Assembly (NCBI RefSeq): GCF_023721795.1
Contig: NZ_JAMQYE010000001.1
Coordinates: forward strand, 1,488,001 to 1,552,000
Length of the DNA stretch: 64,000 bases
Source: Zeimonas sediminis
Lineage (GTDB): Bacteria > Pseudomonadota > Gammaproteobacteria > Burkholderiales > Burkholderiaceae_E
Reading direction: 5' to 3'
The notes below the pieces were generated by a model. The model saw only the letters and a program-made list of their open reading frames with translations, searched no databases and had not been told where the DNA came from. This document shows, one piece after another, positions 8,906 through 16,819 of the stretch (positions are counted from its first letter, which is position 1; every line of letters starts with the position of its first letter). The position numbers were made by a program, and so were the translations under genes.

Positions 8906-10042
8906 TCACAGCCTGAGCCACCCCGCGCGCACCGCGTGATGCGCGCAGATGCCGAAGAGGACCGCCGCGCCGGCGTGCCACACGGCAAAACCGGCGGTGG
9001 CCAGCACGACGAAACGGTCGGACTTCTCGGCTTCCGGGTCCCGGCTGCCCAGCGCCAGCTCGACGCCGGCCAGGAACAGGATCACGCCGAGCGCCGCCGG
9101 CGGCACCAGCCGGAACAGCAGGCCGATCGCGTCGCCGAAGAACAGGGCGAGAGCCAGCAGCAGCGCGCCGAGCATGATCGACGCGCCGCCGGTGCGGGCG
9201 CCGAAGCGCACGTGCCCGGCCATGCCCCCGGCGCCGTGGCACATCGGGATGCCGCCCGCGGCACTCGAGGCGAGATTCATCAGGCCGGTCGACATGGCCA
9301 CCCGGCGCTCGCTGACCGGCCGGTCCGGGAACAGGCGGTTGTTCTCGGCGGTGACCGCGACCAGCGCGTTCCCGAAGGTGAGCGGCAACTGCGGGAGCGC
9401 CAGCAGCAGCGCGCCGACCCACAGGTCGCCGGCCGACAGCCCGGGCCAGGCGAAGCTCGGCAGGTGCAGCGAGGCCTTCTGCGCCCCCAGCGCCGGCAGC
9501 AGCGACGGATCGCGCGCGATCGCGATCGCCGCCCCGGCGACCAGCAGCGCCAGCATCGCCGGCCAGCGCCGCGACAGCATGAACAGCGTGCCCGCGAGCA
9601 GCAGGCCGGCGAGCAGCCACTGGTCGGTCATCATCCGGACGCCCTCGATCATGAAGGCGAAACCCAGCCCCATGACGACCCCGAGCAGGGCGGCGCGCGG
9701 AATCAGGCGCGCCACGCGCTCGGCCAGGCCGGTGACGGCCAGGGCCAGCCAGATCGCGCCGGTGACGAGCCCCGCGGCGACGACCGCCTGCGGGCCGATC
9801 CCGCCGACGACCGCGGCCTGGGTCAGCGCGGCCGCGCCGATCGCCTTCATCGGCTGGACCGGAAAGGGCGTGCGGAACACCGCCCCCACGACCACCAGCG
9901 CCACGCCGAAGGGGAGCAGGATCGCCGCCGCGTCCATCTTCAGCAGCCCCACGTAGGCGACGACGAAGGGGATCAGCGTGCCGAGGTCCCCGAACGCGCC
10001 GCCGAGCTCGGCGGCGTCGAATCGGTTGCGCGGCGCGGGCAC
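8906..10042 (-). CDS. MOT1-type (molybdate/sulfate-like) membrane transporter
   Basis: A 378-residue, very hydrophobic protein with roughly ten to twelve predicted membrane segments. The N-terminal FDAAELGGAFGDLGTLIPFV and the FPVQPMKAIGAAAL motif are hallmarks of the MOT1 family related to SulP sulfate carriers. A second family motif, PLTFGNALVAV, lies mid-protein. The substrate is probably an oxyanion, but it is not shown by the sequence, and some relatives may carry organic anions. The GTG start at 10040-10042 lies only 7 bp after the stop of the FAD/Fe-S dehydrogenase, so the two are probably cotranscribed as part of the GntR-controlled unit. Confidence 0.82.
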   Translation of the reverse strand: MPAPRNRFDAAELGGAFGDLGTLIPFVVAYVGLLKMDAAAILLPFGVALVVVGAVFRTPFPVQPMKAIGAAALTQAAVVGGIGPQAVVAAGLVTGAIWLALAVTGLAERVARLIPRAALLGVVMGLGFAFMIEGVRMMTDQWLLAGLLLAGTLFMLSRRWPAMLALLVAGAAIAIARDPSLLPALGAQKASLHLPSFAWPGLSAGDLWVGALLLALPQLPLTFGNALVAVTAENNRLFPDRPVSERRVAMSTGLMNLASSAAGGIPMCHGAGGMAGHVRFGARTGGASIMLGALLLALALFFGDAIGLLFRLVPPAALGVILFLAGVELALGSRDPEAEKSDRFVVLATAGFAVWHAGAAVLFGICAHHAVRAGWLRL

Positions 10043-10049
10043 GACGGAC

Positions 10050-13000
10050 CTAGCGCCGGCCGGCGTCGAGCGCCCGCTCGAGCAGCCGCGCCACGTGGAC
10101 CGCTTCGCGGCTCGCGCCGTCGGCGATCTGGTGGCGGCAGCTCGTGCCGTCGGCGACGACGACCGTGTCGGCGCCCGCCTCGCGCACCGCCGGCAGCAGC
10201 GACAGCTCGCCCATCCTCATCGACACCTCGAAGTGCTCGGCCTCGTATCCGAAGGCGCCGGCCATGCCGCAGCAGCTCGACTCGATCGTCTTCACCTCGA
10301 GCCCCGGCACCAGCTTCAGCACCGTCTCGATCGGTCGCACCGCGTCGAAGGCCTTCTGGTGGCAATGGCCGTGAAGCAGGGCGGTGCGCTCGGGCAACTG
10401 CCCCAGCGGCAGCTTCAGGCGGCCGGCCTGGTGCTCGCGGGCCAGGAACTCCTCGAACAGCAGTGCCTGGCCGGCGAGCCGGGTCGCCGCCTCGCCCAGC
10501 CCCATGACCAGGAACTCGTCGCGCATCGTGAGCAGGCACGACGGCTCCAGCCCCACGACCGGGACGCCGCGCTCGACGAAGGGCGCCAGCGCGGCCAGCG
10601 TGCGGCGTGCCTCGGCGCGGGCCTCGTCCACCAGGCCCGCCGACAGGAAGGTGCGGCCGCAGCAGAGCGGGCGCGAGGGATCGGCGTCGGCGGCGGCGCG
10701 CGCAACGTGGACACGGTAACCGGCGGCCTGCAGCACCCTGCGCGCAGCGCGCAGGTTGTCGGGCTCGAACCAGTTGTCGAAGGTGTCGGCCCAGAGCACG
10801 ACCTCGCCCGCCGCGGCGCCGCCCGCCCCTGCGTCGGGCGGCAAGGTATCGAGCCCCGGATCGGCGGTGAACGGGTCGCCGCGCCAGCGCGGCAGGCTGC
10901 GCTTCGCGGAGAAGCCGAGCAGTTTCTCGGAAACACGCGCCGCGCCGGGCAGCGCGTCGCGCAGGTTCAACAGCCCGCGAAGCCGCGAGGCCCAGGCCGC
11001 GTAGCGCGGCATGTAGGCGATCAGCTTGTCCTTCAGGCGAAGGCCGTGCTTCCTCGCGTAGTGGTGCTGGAACTCGATCTTCATCCGGGCCATGTCGACA
11101 CCGGTCGGGCAATCACGCTTGCAGCCCTTGCAGCCCACGCACAGGTCCATGGCCTCGCGCATGGCCGGCGACGTCAGCCCCTCGTGGCCCAACTGGCCGG
11201 ACAGCGCCAGCCGCAGCGTGTTCGCGCGGCCGCGGGTCAGGTGCTTCTCGTCCTTCGTGACCCGCCAGCTCGGGCACATCGTGCCCGCGTCGAACTTGCG
11301 GCAGTGGCCGTTGTTGTTGCACATCTCGGCGGCCTTGGCGAAGCCGCGCGCCGGATCGCCGCCGGTGCCGGGCGCGCTGACCTGCTCGGTGACCGGGTCG
11401 GCGGTCACGTCCCAGGCCGACCAGTCGAGGGCGGTCGACAGCGGCAGCGCGGTGTGCCCCGGCGGATAGCGGAACAGCCGCGAGTCGTCCATCTTCGTGC
11501 CGCGCACGATCTTGCCCGGGTTCATCAGGCCGAGCGGATCGAACAGGTCCTTGACCTCCTCGAAGGCCTTCGTGAGGCGCTCGCCGAACTGCCAGCCGAC
11601 CCACTCGGTGCGCACCAGGCCGTCGCCGTGCTCGCCGGAGAAGGCGCCCTTGTAGTGGCGCACCAGCTCGGCCGCTTCCTCGGCGATCTCGCGCATCTTC
11701 GCGGCGCCGTCCTGCCGCATGTCGAGGATCGGCCGCACGTGCAGCGTGCCGACCGACGCGTGCGCGTACCAGGTGCCGCGGGTGCCGTGCCTGGCGAAGA
11801 CCTCGGTGAGGCGGTCGGTGTACTCGGCCAGGTGCTCGAGCGGCACCGCGCAGTCCTCGATGAACGAGACCGGCTTGCCGTCGCCCTTCAGCGACATCAT
11901 GATGTTCAGGCCGGCCTTTCGGACGTCCCAGAGCGCCTTCTGGGCCTTCTCGTCTGGCATCTCGACGACGCTGCCGGGCAACCCGAGGTCGCCCATCAGC
12001 TCGACCAGTTGCGCGAGCTGGCGCAGCAGCGCGTCACGGTCGTCGCCCGAGAACTCGACCAGCAGGATCGCCTCGGGCGGCTTGCCGTCGCGCTCGATCA
12101 GCGCGCGCTCGATCGTCGGCCGGAACACCGGGTTCGCACGCGACAGCTCGATCATCGTGCGGTCGACCAGCTCGACCGCGCTGGGCCCTAGCTTGACGAT
12201 GTGCTGGGCGCTGTCCATCGCGGCCCAGAAGGTCGGGTAGTTGACGACGCCGAGCACGCGCGCCCTGGGCAGCGGCGAGAGCCGCAGCTTCAGCCGCCGG
12301 AAGTAGCCGAGCGTGCCCTCGGAGCCGACCAGCAGGTGGGCGAGATTGACCGAGCCGTCGGCGGTGTACGGGCGCTCGGACTGGGGGTGGAAGACGTCGA
12401 GGTTGTAGCCGCCGACGCGGCGCATCACCTTCGGCCACACGCGGGCGATCTCGTCACGCTCGCGGGCCCCGATCCCGAACAGCCGTGACACCAGCTCGCC
12501 GCCGCGGCCGGTCGCCATCGGCTTCGCCGCGTCCACGCCGAACGGGCCGAACCACTCGGCAACGCCATCCGACAGGATCGCCTCGATGCCGATCACGTTG
12601 TGGACCATGTTGCCGTAGGCGATCGAGCGCGAGCCGCAGGAGTTGTTGCCCGCCATGCCGCCGATCGTCGCCTGGGCCGAGGTCGACACGTCGACCGGGA
12701 ACCACAGGCCGTGAGGCTTCAGGAAGGCGTTGAGGTGGTCGAGCACGATGCCGGGCTGGACCTCGACGGTGCGCGCCTGCGCGTCGAAGGCGATCACCTT
12801 GTTCAGGTGGCGGCTGTTGTCGATGACCAGCGCCTCGCCGACGGTCTGGCCGCACTGGCTGGTGCCGCCGCCGCGCGGCAGGATCGGGACCCTCATCTCG
12901 CGGGCCAGGTCGATCGCGGCGACGACGTCGGCCTCGTCGGCGGGCACCACCACCCCGACCGGGTCGATCTGGTAGATCGACGCGTCGGTCGAGTAGCGGC

Positions 13001-13118
13001 CGCGCGAGGCAGCGTCGAAGAGGACGTCGCCGCGCAGCACGCGGCGAAGGCGCTGCGCGAGCCGGCTGCGATCGAGCGAGGGCGTCCGCAGCATGCGGAC
13101 AGGGGTCGGTGCGTTCAT
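10050..13118 (-). CDS. YdiJ-like FAD-linked/Fe-S D-2-hydroxyacid dehydrogenase
   Basis: A 1022-residue flavin and iron-sulfur oxidoreductase. The N-terminal half is a GlcD/VAO-type FAD domain (VPILPRGGGTSQCGQTVGEA and TIGGMAGNNSCGSRSIAYGN), followed by an FAD-oxidase C-terminal domain. The second half holds ferredoxin-like cysteines (MCNNNGHCRK and CVGCKGCKRDCPTG) and two Cys-rich CCG-type domains (LEPSCLLTMRDEF and ESSCCGMAGAFGYE). Length and order match E. coli YdiJ, a D-2-hydroxyglutarate dehydrogenase, so the likely reaction is oxidation of a D-2-hydroxy acid to a 2-oxo acid. The start at 13116-13118 overlaps the stop of the GntR gene by 4 bp (ATGA), showing translational coupling. The true substrate is not determined. 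Confidence 0.88.
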   Translation of the reverse strand: MNAPTPVRMLRTPSLDRSRLAQRLRRVLRGDVLFDAASRGRYSTDASIYQIDPVGVVVPADEADVVAAIDLAREMRVPILPRGGGTSQCGQTVGEALVIDNSRHLNKVIAFDAQARTVEVQPGIVLDHLNAFLKPHGLWFPVDVSTSAQATIGGMAGNNSCGSRSIAYGNMVHNVIGIEAILSDGVAEWFGPFGVDAAKPMATGRGGELVSRLFGIGARERDEIARVWPKVMRRVGGYNLDVFHPQSERPYTADGSVNLAHLLVGSEGTLGYFRRLKLRLSPLPRARVLGVVNYPTFWAAMDSAQHIVKLGPSAVELVDRTMIELSRANPVFRPTIERALIERDGKPPEAILLVEFSGDDRDALLRQLAQLVELMGDLGLPGSVVEMPDEKAQKALWDVRKAGLNIMMSLKGDGKPVSFIEDCAVPLEHLAEYTDRLTEVFARHGTRGTWYAHASVGTLHVRPILDMRQDGAAKMREIAEEAAELVRHYKGAFSGEHGDGLVRTEWVGWQFGERLTKAFEEVKDLFDPLGLMNPGKIVRGTKMDDSRLFRYPPGHTALPLSTALDWSAWDVTADPVTEQVSAPGTGGDPARGFAKAAEMCNNNGHCRKFDAGTMCPSWRVTKDEKHLTRGRANTLRLALSGQLGHEGLTSPAMREAMDLCVGCKGCKRDCPTGVDMARMKIEFQHHYARKHGLRLKDKLIAYMPRYAAWASRLRGLLNLRDALPGAARVSEKLLGFSAKRSLPRWRGDPFTADPGLDTLPPDAGAGGAAAGEVVLWADTFDNWFEPDNLRAARRVLQAAGYRVHVARAAADADPSRPLCCGRTFLSAGLVDEARAEARRTLAALAPFVERGVPVVGLEPSCLLTMRDEFLVMGLGEAATRLAGQALLFEEFLAREHQAGRLKLPLGQLPERTALLHGHCHQKAFDAVRPIETVLKLVPGLEVKTIESSCCGMAGAFGYEAEHFEVSMRMGELSLLPAVREAGADTVVVADGTSCRHQIADGASREAVHVARLLERALDAGRR

Positions 13119-13804
13119 GTCGTATGGGAAGGATTGGCCGGCCACTGCTCGAGCACCGCGTCGCGCTTGTTGCGCAGGTGCGTCTCGAGGATGGCCCGGA
13201 GCGCGGCGCCGTTGCCGTCCTCGAGCGCCTGCAGCATCTGCTGGTGCTCGCGGACCGCGTGGTCCCACTTGTCCTGGTTGAAGTTGGAGCGGAAGCGCAG
13301 GTTCTGGATGCGCGTGTTCACGCTGTCGTAGGTCTCCGCCAGCATGTCGTTGCGCGCGCAGCGGCTGATCGCGACGTGGATCCGGCGATTGAAATCGTAG
13401 TAGGCCGGCAGGTCGCGCCTCGCGTGGGCGGCGAGCATCTCGAAGTGCAGCGCGCGGATCTCGGCCAGCTCGGCCTCGGTGCGACGCTCGGCGGCCAGCT
13501 GGCCCGCCAGTCCCTCGAGCGCTCCCATCAGCTCGAAGAGCTGCTCGACGTCCGCGCGCGACAGCGCGACGACGCTCGCGCCGCGGTTCGGGTTCAGCTC
13601 GATCAGCCGCTCGGCGGCGAGCACCTTGAAGGCCTCGCGCAAGGGCGTGCGCGACACCCTGAGCCGCTCGCAGAGCACGCGCTCGTTGAGCCTGGCGCCC
13701 GGCGCGAGTCCGCCTTCGGTGATCATCGTCCGGAGCCGGTCCGCGACTTCCTCGTGAAGGGGACGCCTGCCGATCTCCAGCGATTGAGCACCCAGGTTTT
13801 GCAT
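13115..13804 (-). CDS. GntR-family (FCD/FadR-type) transcriptional regulator
   Basis: A 229-residue regulator. Residues 10-75 form the winged helix (RPLHEEVADRLRTMITEGGL, then LNERVLCERLRVSRTPLREAF), with the wing ending LNPNRGASVVAL. The C-terminal half is an all-helical FCD ligand domain, with the metal/ligand residues seen as the Asp in YYDFNRRIH and His residues in HVAIS and EHQQ. It starts the minus-strand arm of the locus and is 115 bp from the divergent aminotransferase gene. The ATG at 13802-13804 lies inside one of two TTTTGCATACA boxes and has no obvious ribosome site, so it probably represses itself. The effector is presumably the locus substrate or an intermediate. Confidence 0.92.
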   Translation of the reverse strand: MQNLGAQSLEIGRRPLHEEVADRLRTMITEGGLAPGARLNERVLCERLRVSRTPLREAFKVLAAERLIELNPNRGASVVALSRADVEQLFELMGALEGLAGQLAAERRTEAELAEIRALHFEMLAAHARRDLPAYYDFNRRIHVAISRCARNDMLAETYDSVNTRIQNLRFRSNFNQDKWDHAVREHQQMLQALEDGNGAALRAILETHLRNKRDAVLEQWPANPSHTT

Positions 13805-13810
13805 ACAGAA
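13797..13810. promoter_or_regulatory. Putative GntR operator, copy 1
   Basis: TTTTGCATACAGAA, one mismatch from copy 2 at 13860. It covers the start codon of the GntR gene, a position suited to autorepression. The near-palindromic shape is typical of FCD-subfamily operators. Confidence 0.68.
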
Positions 13811-13859
13811 TCCGGAACGAGGTGTCGTTGCCGGTCAAAAAGGGGTTGATGGCCTCAAC

Positions 13860-13873
13860 TTTTGCATACAAAA
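13860..13873. promoter_or_regulatory. Putative GntR operator, copy 2
   Basis: TTTTGCATACAAAA, with perfectly inverted TTTTG/CAAAA arms. It lies 46 bp upstream of the aminotransferase start and exactly 63 bp (six helical turns) from copy 1. Both copies would face the same side of the DNA, allowing joint control of the two arms. Confidence 0.7.
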
Positions 13874-13919
13874 TGCGACATCGCAAGAAAAACCCGTCAT
13901 CCGCACAGCGAGGCTTCCG

Positions 13920-15146
13920 ATGAAACTGTCCAATGGCCTGGCCCTCAACAGCCACCCGTCCGGCCGGCATTTCCTGCAGATCCCGGGGCCGAGCACCGTG
14001 CCCGACCGGATCCTGCGCGCGATGGACTATCCGACCATCGACCACCGCGGGCCCGAGTTCCAGCAGCTCGGCAAGTCGGTGCTCGCCGGCATCCGCAAGA
14101 TCTTCAAGACCGAGTCGCACGTCGTCATCTACCCGGCATCGGGAACCGGCGCCTGGGAAGCTGCGCTGGTCAACACGCTGTCGCCGGGCGACACGGTGCT
14201 GATGTGCGAGACCGGCCAGTTCGCGTCGCTCTGGAAGCGGCTCGCCGAACGGCTCGGCCTGGTCGTGGAGTTCATTCCCGGCGACTGGCGCCACGGCGCC
14301 GACCCGGCCGCGATCGAGGCGAAGCTCGCCGCCGACACGCAGCATCGCTACAAGGCGGTCTGCGTCGTCCACAACGAGACCTCCACCGGCGTGACCAGCC
14401 GGATCGCCGAGGTGCGCAAGGCGATCGACCGCAGCGGCCACCCGGCGCTCTTCATGGTCGACACGATCTCCGGCCTGGCCTCGGCCGACTACCGGCACGA
14501 CGAGTGGAAGGTCGACGTGACCGTGTCGGGATCGCAGAAGGGCCTGATGCTTCCCCCGGGCCTGTCGTTCAACGCGATCAGCGCGAAGGCGCTCGAGGCC
14601 ACGAAGACCGCGAAGCTGCCGCGCGCGTACTGGGAGTGGAACGAGATGATCGCGTCCAACGCGAACGGCTTCTTCCCGTCGACGCCGGCCACGAACCTGC
14701 TGTACGGGCTGCACGAGGCGATCTCGATGCTGCTCGAGGAAGGACTGGACAACGTGTTCGCGCGGCACCAGCGCCACGGCGAGGCGACCCGCGCCGCGGT
14801 GCGCGCCTGGGGGCTGGAGGTGCTGTGCCTCGAGCCTTCGGAGTACAGCCCGGTCCTGACCGCGATCCTGATGCCCGAGGGCCACAACGCCGACGCCTTC
14901 CGCAAGATCGTGCTGGAGAACTTCAACATGTCGCTGGGCCAGGGCCTGGGCAAGGTCGCCGGCAAGGTGTTCCGGATCGGCCACCTCGGCGACTTCAACG
15001 ACCTGACGCTGATGGGCACGCTCGCCGGCGTCGAGATGGGCCTGGGCCTGGCCGGCGTGCCGCACCGCAAGGGCGGCGTGCAGGCGGCGATGGAGTACCT
15101 GGCTGCCACCGCGCCGTCGGCGAAGTCCGGGGCGAAGGCCGCCTGA
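13920..15146 (+). CDS. Class V aminotransferase, serine/alanine-glyoxylate type
   Basis: A PLP enzyme of 408 residues, close in length and motifs to serine-glyoxylate and alanine-glyoxylate aminotransferases. Visible features are FLQIPGPSTVPDRILRAM at the N-terminus, YPASGTGAWEAAL, VVHNETSTGVTSRI, the cofactor Asp in LFMVDTISGLAS, and the PLP lysine Lys207 in VSGSQKGLMLPPGLS. It would aminate glyoxylate to glycine using serine, alanine or aspartate; the donor cannot be told from sequence. It is the first gene of the plus-strand arm, directly behind operator copy 2, and is followed by a TRAP transporter. Glyoxylate or a related 2-oxo acid is therefore a plausible product of the pathway. Confidence 0.9.
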   Translation: MKLSNGLALNSHPSGRHFLQIPGPSTVPDRILRAMDYPTIDHRGPEFQQLGKSVLAGIRKIFKTESHVVIYPASGTGAWEAALVNTLSPGDTVLMCETGQFASLWKRLAERLGLVVEFIPGDWRHGADPAAIEAKLAADTQHRYKAVCVVHNETSTGVTSRIAEVRKAIDRSGHPALFMVDTISGLASADYRHDEWKVDVTVSGSQKGLMLPPGLSFNAISAKALEATKTAKLPRAYWEWNEMIASNANGFFPSTPATNLLYGLHEAISMLLEEGLDNVFARHQRHGEATRAAVRAWGLEVLCLEPSEYSPVLTAILMPEGHNADAFRKIVLENFNMSLGQGLGKVAGKVFRIGHLGDFNDLTLMGTLAGVEMGLGLAGVPHRKGGVQAAMEYLAATAPSAKSGAKAA

Positions 15147-15179
15147 CCCGCACCCCGAACCGTTTCGTTTCAACAGAGC

Positions 15180-15193
15180 GCCCCCGAAGGGGC
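15180..15193 (+). other. Small intercistronic hairpin before dctP
   Basis: A five-pair stem (G-CCCC with GGGG-C around CGAA) lies 24 nt upstream of the dctP start, just ahead of its strong Shine-Dalgarno sequence. It may mark processing or protect the downstream message, since the binding protein is normally the most abundant TRAP product. Confidence 0.35.
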
Positions 15194-15216
15194 CGAACAC
15201 TCCGAAGGAGGAGACG

Positions 15217-16221
15217 ATGAAAGCAACGATGAAATCCGCGCGCCGCCTGCTGCTGCAGGCCGCCGTCGCCGGCGGCGCCGCCGCGCTCGCGCTGCCCGCC
15301 GCCGCGCAGCAGATCGAGCTGAAGCTCGGCCACGTCGGCGAACCCGGCTCGCTGTACCAGATCGCCTCCGAGGACTTCGCCAAGCGCGTCCAGCAGAAGC
15401 TCGGCGACAAGGTCAAGATCACGATCTTCGGCTCGAGCCAGCTGGGCGGCGACAAGGAGATGATGCAGAAGCTCAAGCTCGGCACGCTCGACATGTCGAT
15501 CCCGTCGACCGTCATGAGCAGCGAGGTCGAGCTGTTCGGCATGTTCGAGATGCCCTACCTGGTCAAGGACCGCGCGCACCTGGCCAAGATCGAGAAGGAG
15601 ATCTTCTGGCCGTCGCTCGCGCCCGCCGTCGAGGCCAAGGGCCTGAAGATGCTCGCGCTGTGGGAGAACGGCTACCGCCACATCACCAACAACAAGAAGC
15701 CGATCACCAAGCCCGAGGACCTGGCCGGCATCAAGCTGCGCGTGCCCGAGGGCAAGTGGCGCGTCGCGATGTTCAAGGCCTACGGCGCCAACCCGAGCCC
15801 GATGAAGTTCTCGGAGCTGTTCACCGCGCTGCAGACCGGCGTGATGGACGGCCAGGAGAACCCGTTCACGCAGATCGTCAGCGCCAAGCTGCACGAGGTG
15901 CAGAAGTACCTGTCGCTGTCGGGCCACGTCTACGCGCCGGCCTACCTGGTCGCCGGCAAGCGCAAGTGGGAGCAGCTGCCGGCCGACATCCGCAAGGAGC
16001 TGGAGGCCGCCGCGCGAGAGACCCAGGCCACCGTGTACGCGGCCACCGACCGGATGCAGGACGAACTGCTCGGCAAGATCAAGGCCGCCGGCGTGGAGGT
16101 CAACGAGGTCGACAAGGACGCCTTCATCGCAGCCAGCGGCGCGATCTACGAGGAGTTCGGCCAGTCGGTCAAGGGCGCCAAGCCGCTGGTCGACAAGGCG
16201 ATCGCACTCGGCAAGAAGTAA
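15217..16221 (+). CDS. TRAP transporter periplasmic binding protein (DctP type)
   Basis: A 334-residue solute-binding protein that captures an organic acid in the periplasm and hands it to the TRAP membrane subunits. The signal peptide spans residues 1-30 (RRLLLQAAVAGGAAALALPAAAQQ). The mature part has the DctP core, with KLGHVGEPGSLYQIASEDFA, the carboxylate-clamping Arg175 in GIKLRVPEG, and MDGQENPFTQI. The ribosome site GAAGGAGGAGA (15204-15214) is the strongest of the locus. It belongs to the DctP family of acid binders, but the ligand (dicarboxylate, hydroxy acid or 2-oxo acid) cannot be read from the sequence. Confidence 0.93.
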   Translation: MKATMKSARRLLLQAAVAGGAAALALPAAAQQIELKLGHVGEPGSLYQIASEDFAKRVQQKLGDKVKITIFGSSQLGGDKEMMQKLKLGTLDMSIPSTVMSSEVELFGMFEMPYLVKDRAHLAKIEKEIFWPSLAPAVEAKGLKMLALWENGYRHITNNKKPITKPEDLAGIKLRVPEGKWRVAMFKAYGANPSPMKFSELFTALQTGVMDGQENPFTQIVSAKLHEVQKYLSLSGHVYAPAYLVAGKRKWEQLPADIRKELEAAARETQATVYAATDRMQDELLGKIKAAGVEVNEVDKDAFIAASGAIYEEFGQSVKGAKPLVDKAIALGKK

Positions 16222-16257
16222 GCGCCGACGGAACTGGAAAGGAAAAGCCGGGAGAGC

Positions 16258-16776
16258 ATGTCGATGCAAGCCTTTCGCAAGCGCTACGAGAAGTTTCTCG
16301 AGTGGCTGGTCATCGTGCTGATGGTGATACTCGCCGTCGAGGTCATGATCGGCGTCGTGTTCCGCACGATGGGACAGTCGCTGGTCTGGTACGACGAGAT
16401 CGCGTCGATCCTGCTCGCCTGGCTCACCTTCTACGGTTCGGCCTACGCGGCCGCCAAGCGCGGCCACATCAGCTGCCCGGAGATCGTCGCGATGATGCCT
16501 CCGGGTCCGCGCCTCGCCGTGACGCTCGCCGTCGAGGCGGTGGTCATCGGCTTCTTCGCGCTGCTCGGCTACTTCGGCTGGGTGGTGCTGGAGATCCTGG
16601 CGACCGACACCCTGGTCAGCCTGCCGGACATCCCGGTCTCGTGGGTGCAGTCGGTGATCCCGATCTCGGCCGTGCTGATCATCGTCGCCGAGCTGCTGAC
16701 CCTCCCCGAGGCGCTGGCCTGGGCGCGCGACCCGCATGCGGGCGGCGTCCACACCAGCGGCGAAGCCTCCAACTGA
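16258..16776 (+). CDS. TRAP transporter small membrane subunit (DctQ type)
   Basis: A 172-residue protein with four predicted membrane helices, the DctQ pattern. The first is LEWLVIVLMVILAVEVMIGVV. The conserved region WYDEIASILLAWLTFYGSA, with its charged pair, and the KRGHI motif follow. It joins the DctM channel and the periplasmic binding protein to drive sodium- or proton-coupled import. It lies 36 bp after dctP and 43 bp before dctM. Confidence 0.92.
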   Translation: MSMQAFRKRYEKFLEWLVIVLMVILAVEVMIGVVFRTMGQSLVWYDEIASILLAWLTFYGSAYAAAKRGHISCPEIVAMMPPGPRLAVTLAVEAVVIGFFALLGYFGWVVLEILATDTLVSLPDIPVSWVQSVIPISAVLIIVAELLTLPEALAWARDPHAGGVHTSGEASN

Positions 16777-16819
16777 TCCGAACGAAACCACCGAAAAGAA
16801 GAGACAAGGAGATTCGGAC

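Noticed and set aside
8906..10042. Assignment as a specific molybdate permease
   Set aside because: Family motifs support a MOT1-like carrier, but no molybdenum genes are nearby and its operon partner is a hydroxyacid dehydrogenase, so the substrate is left open.
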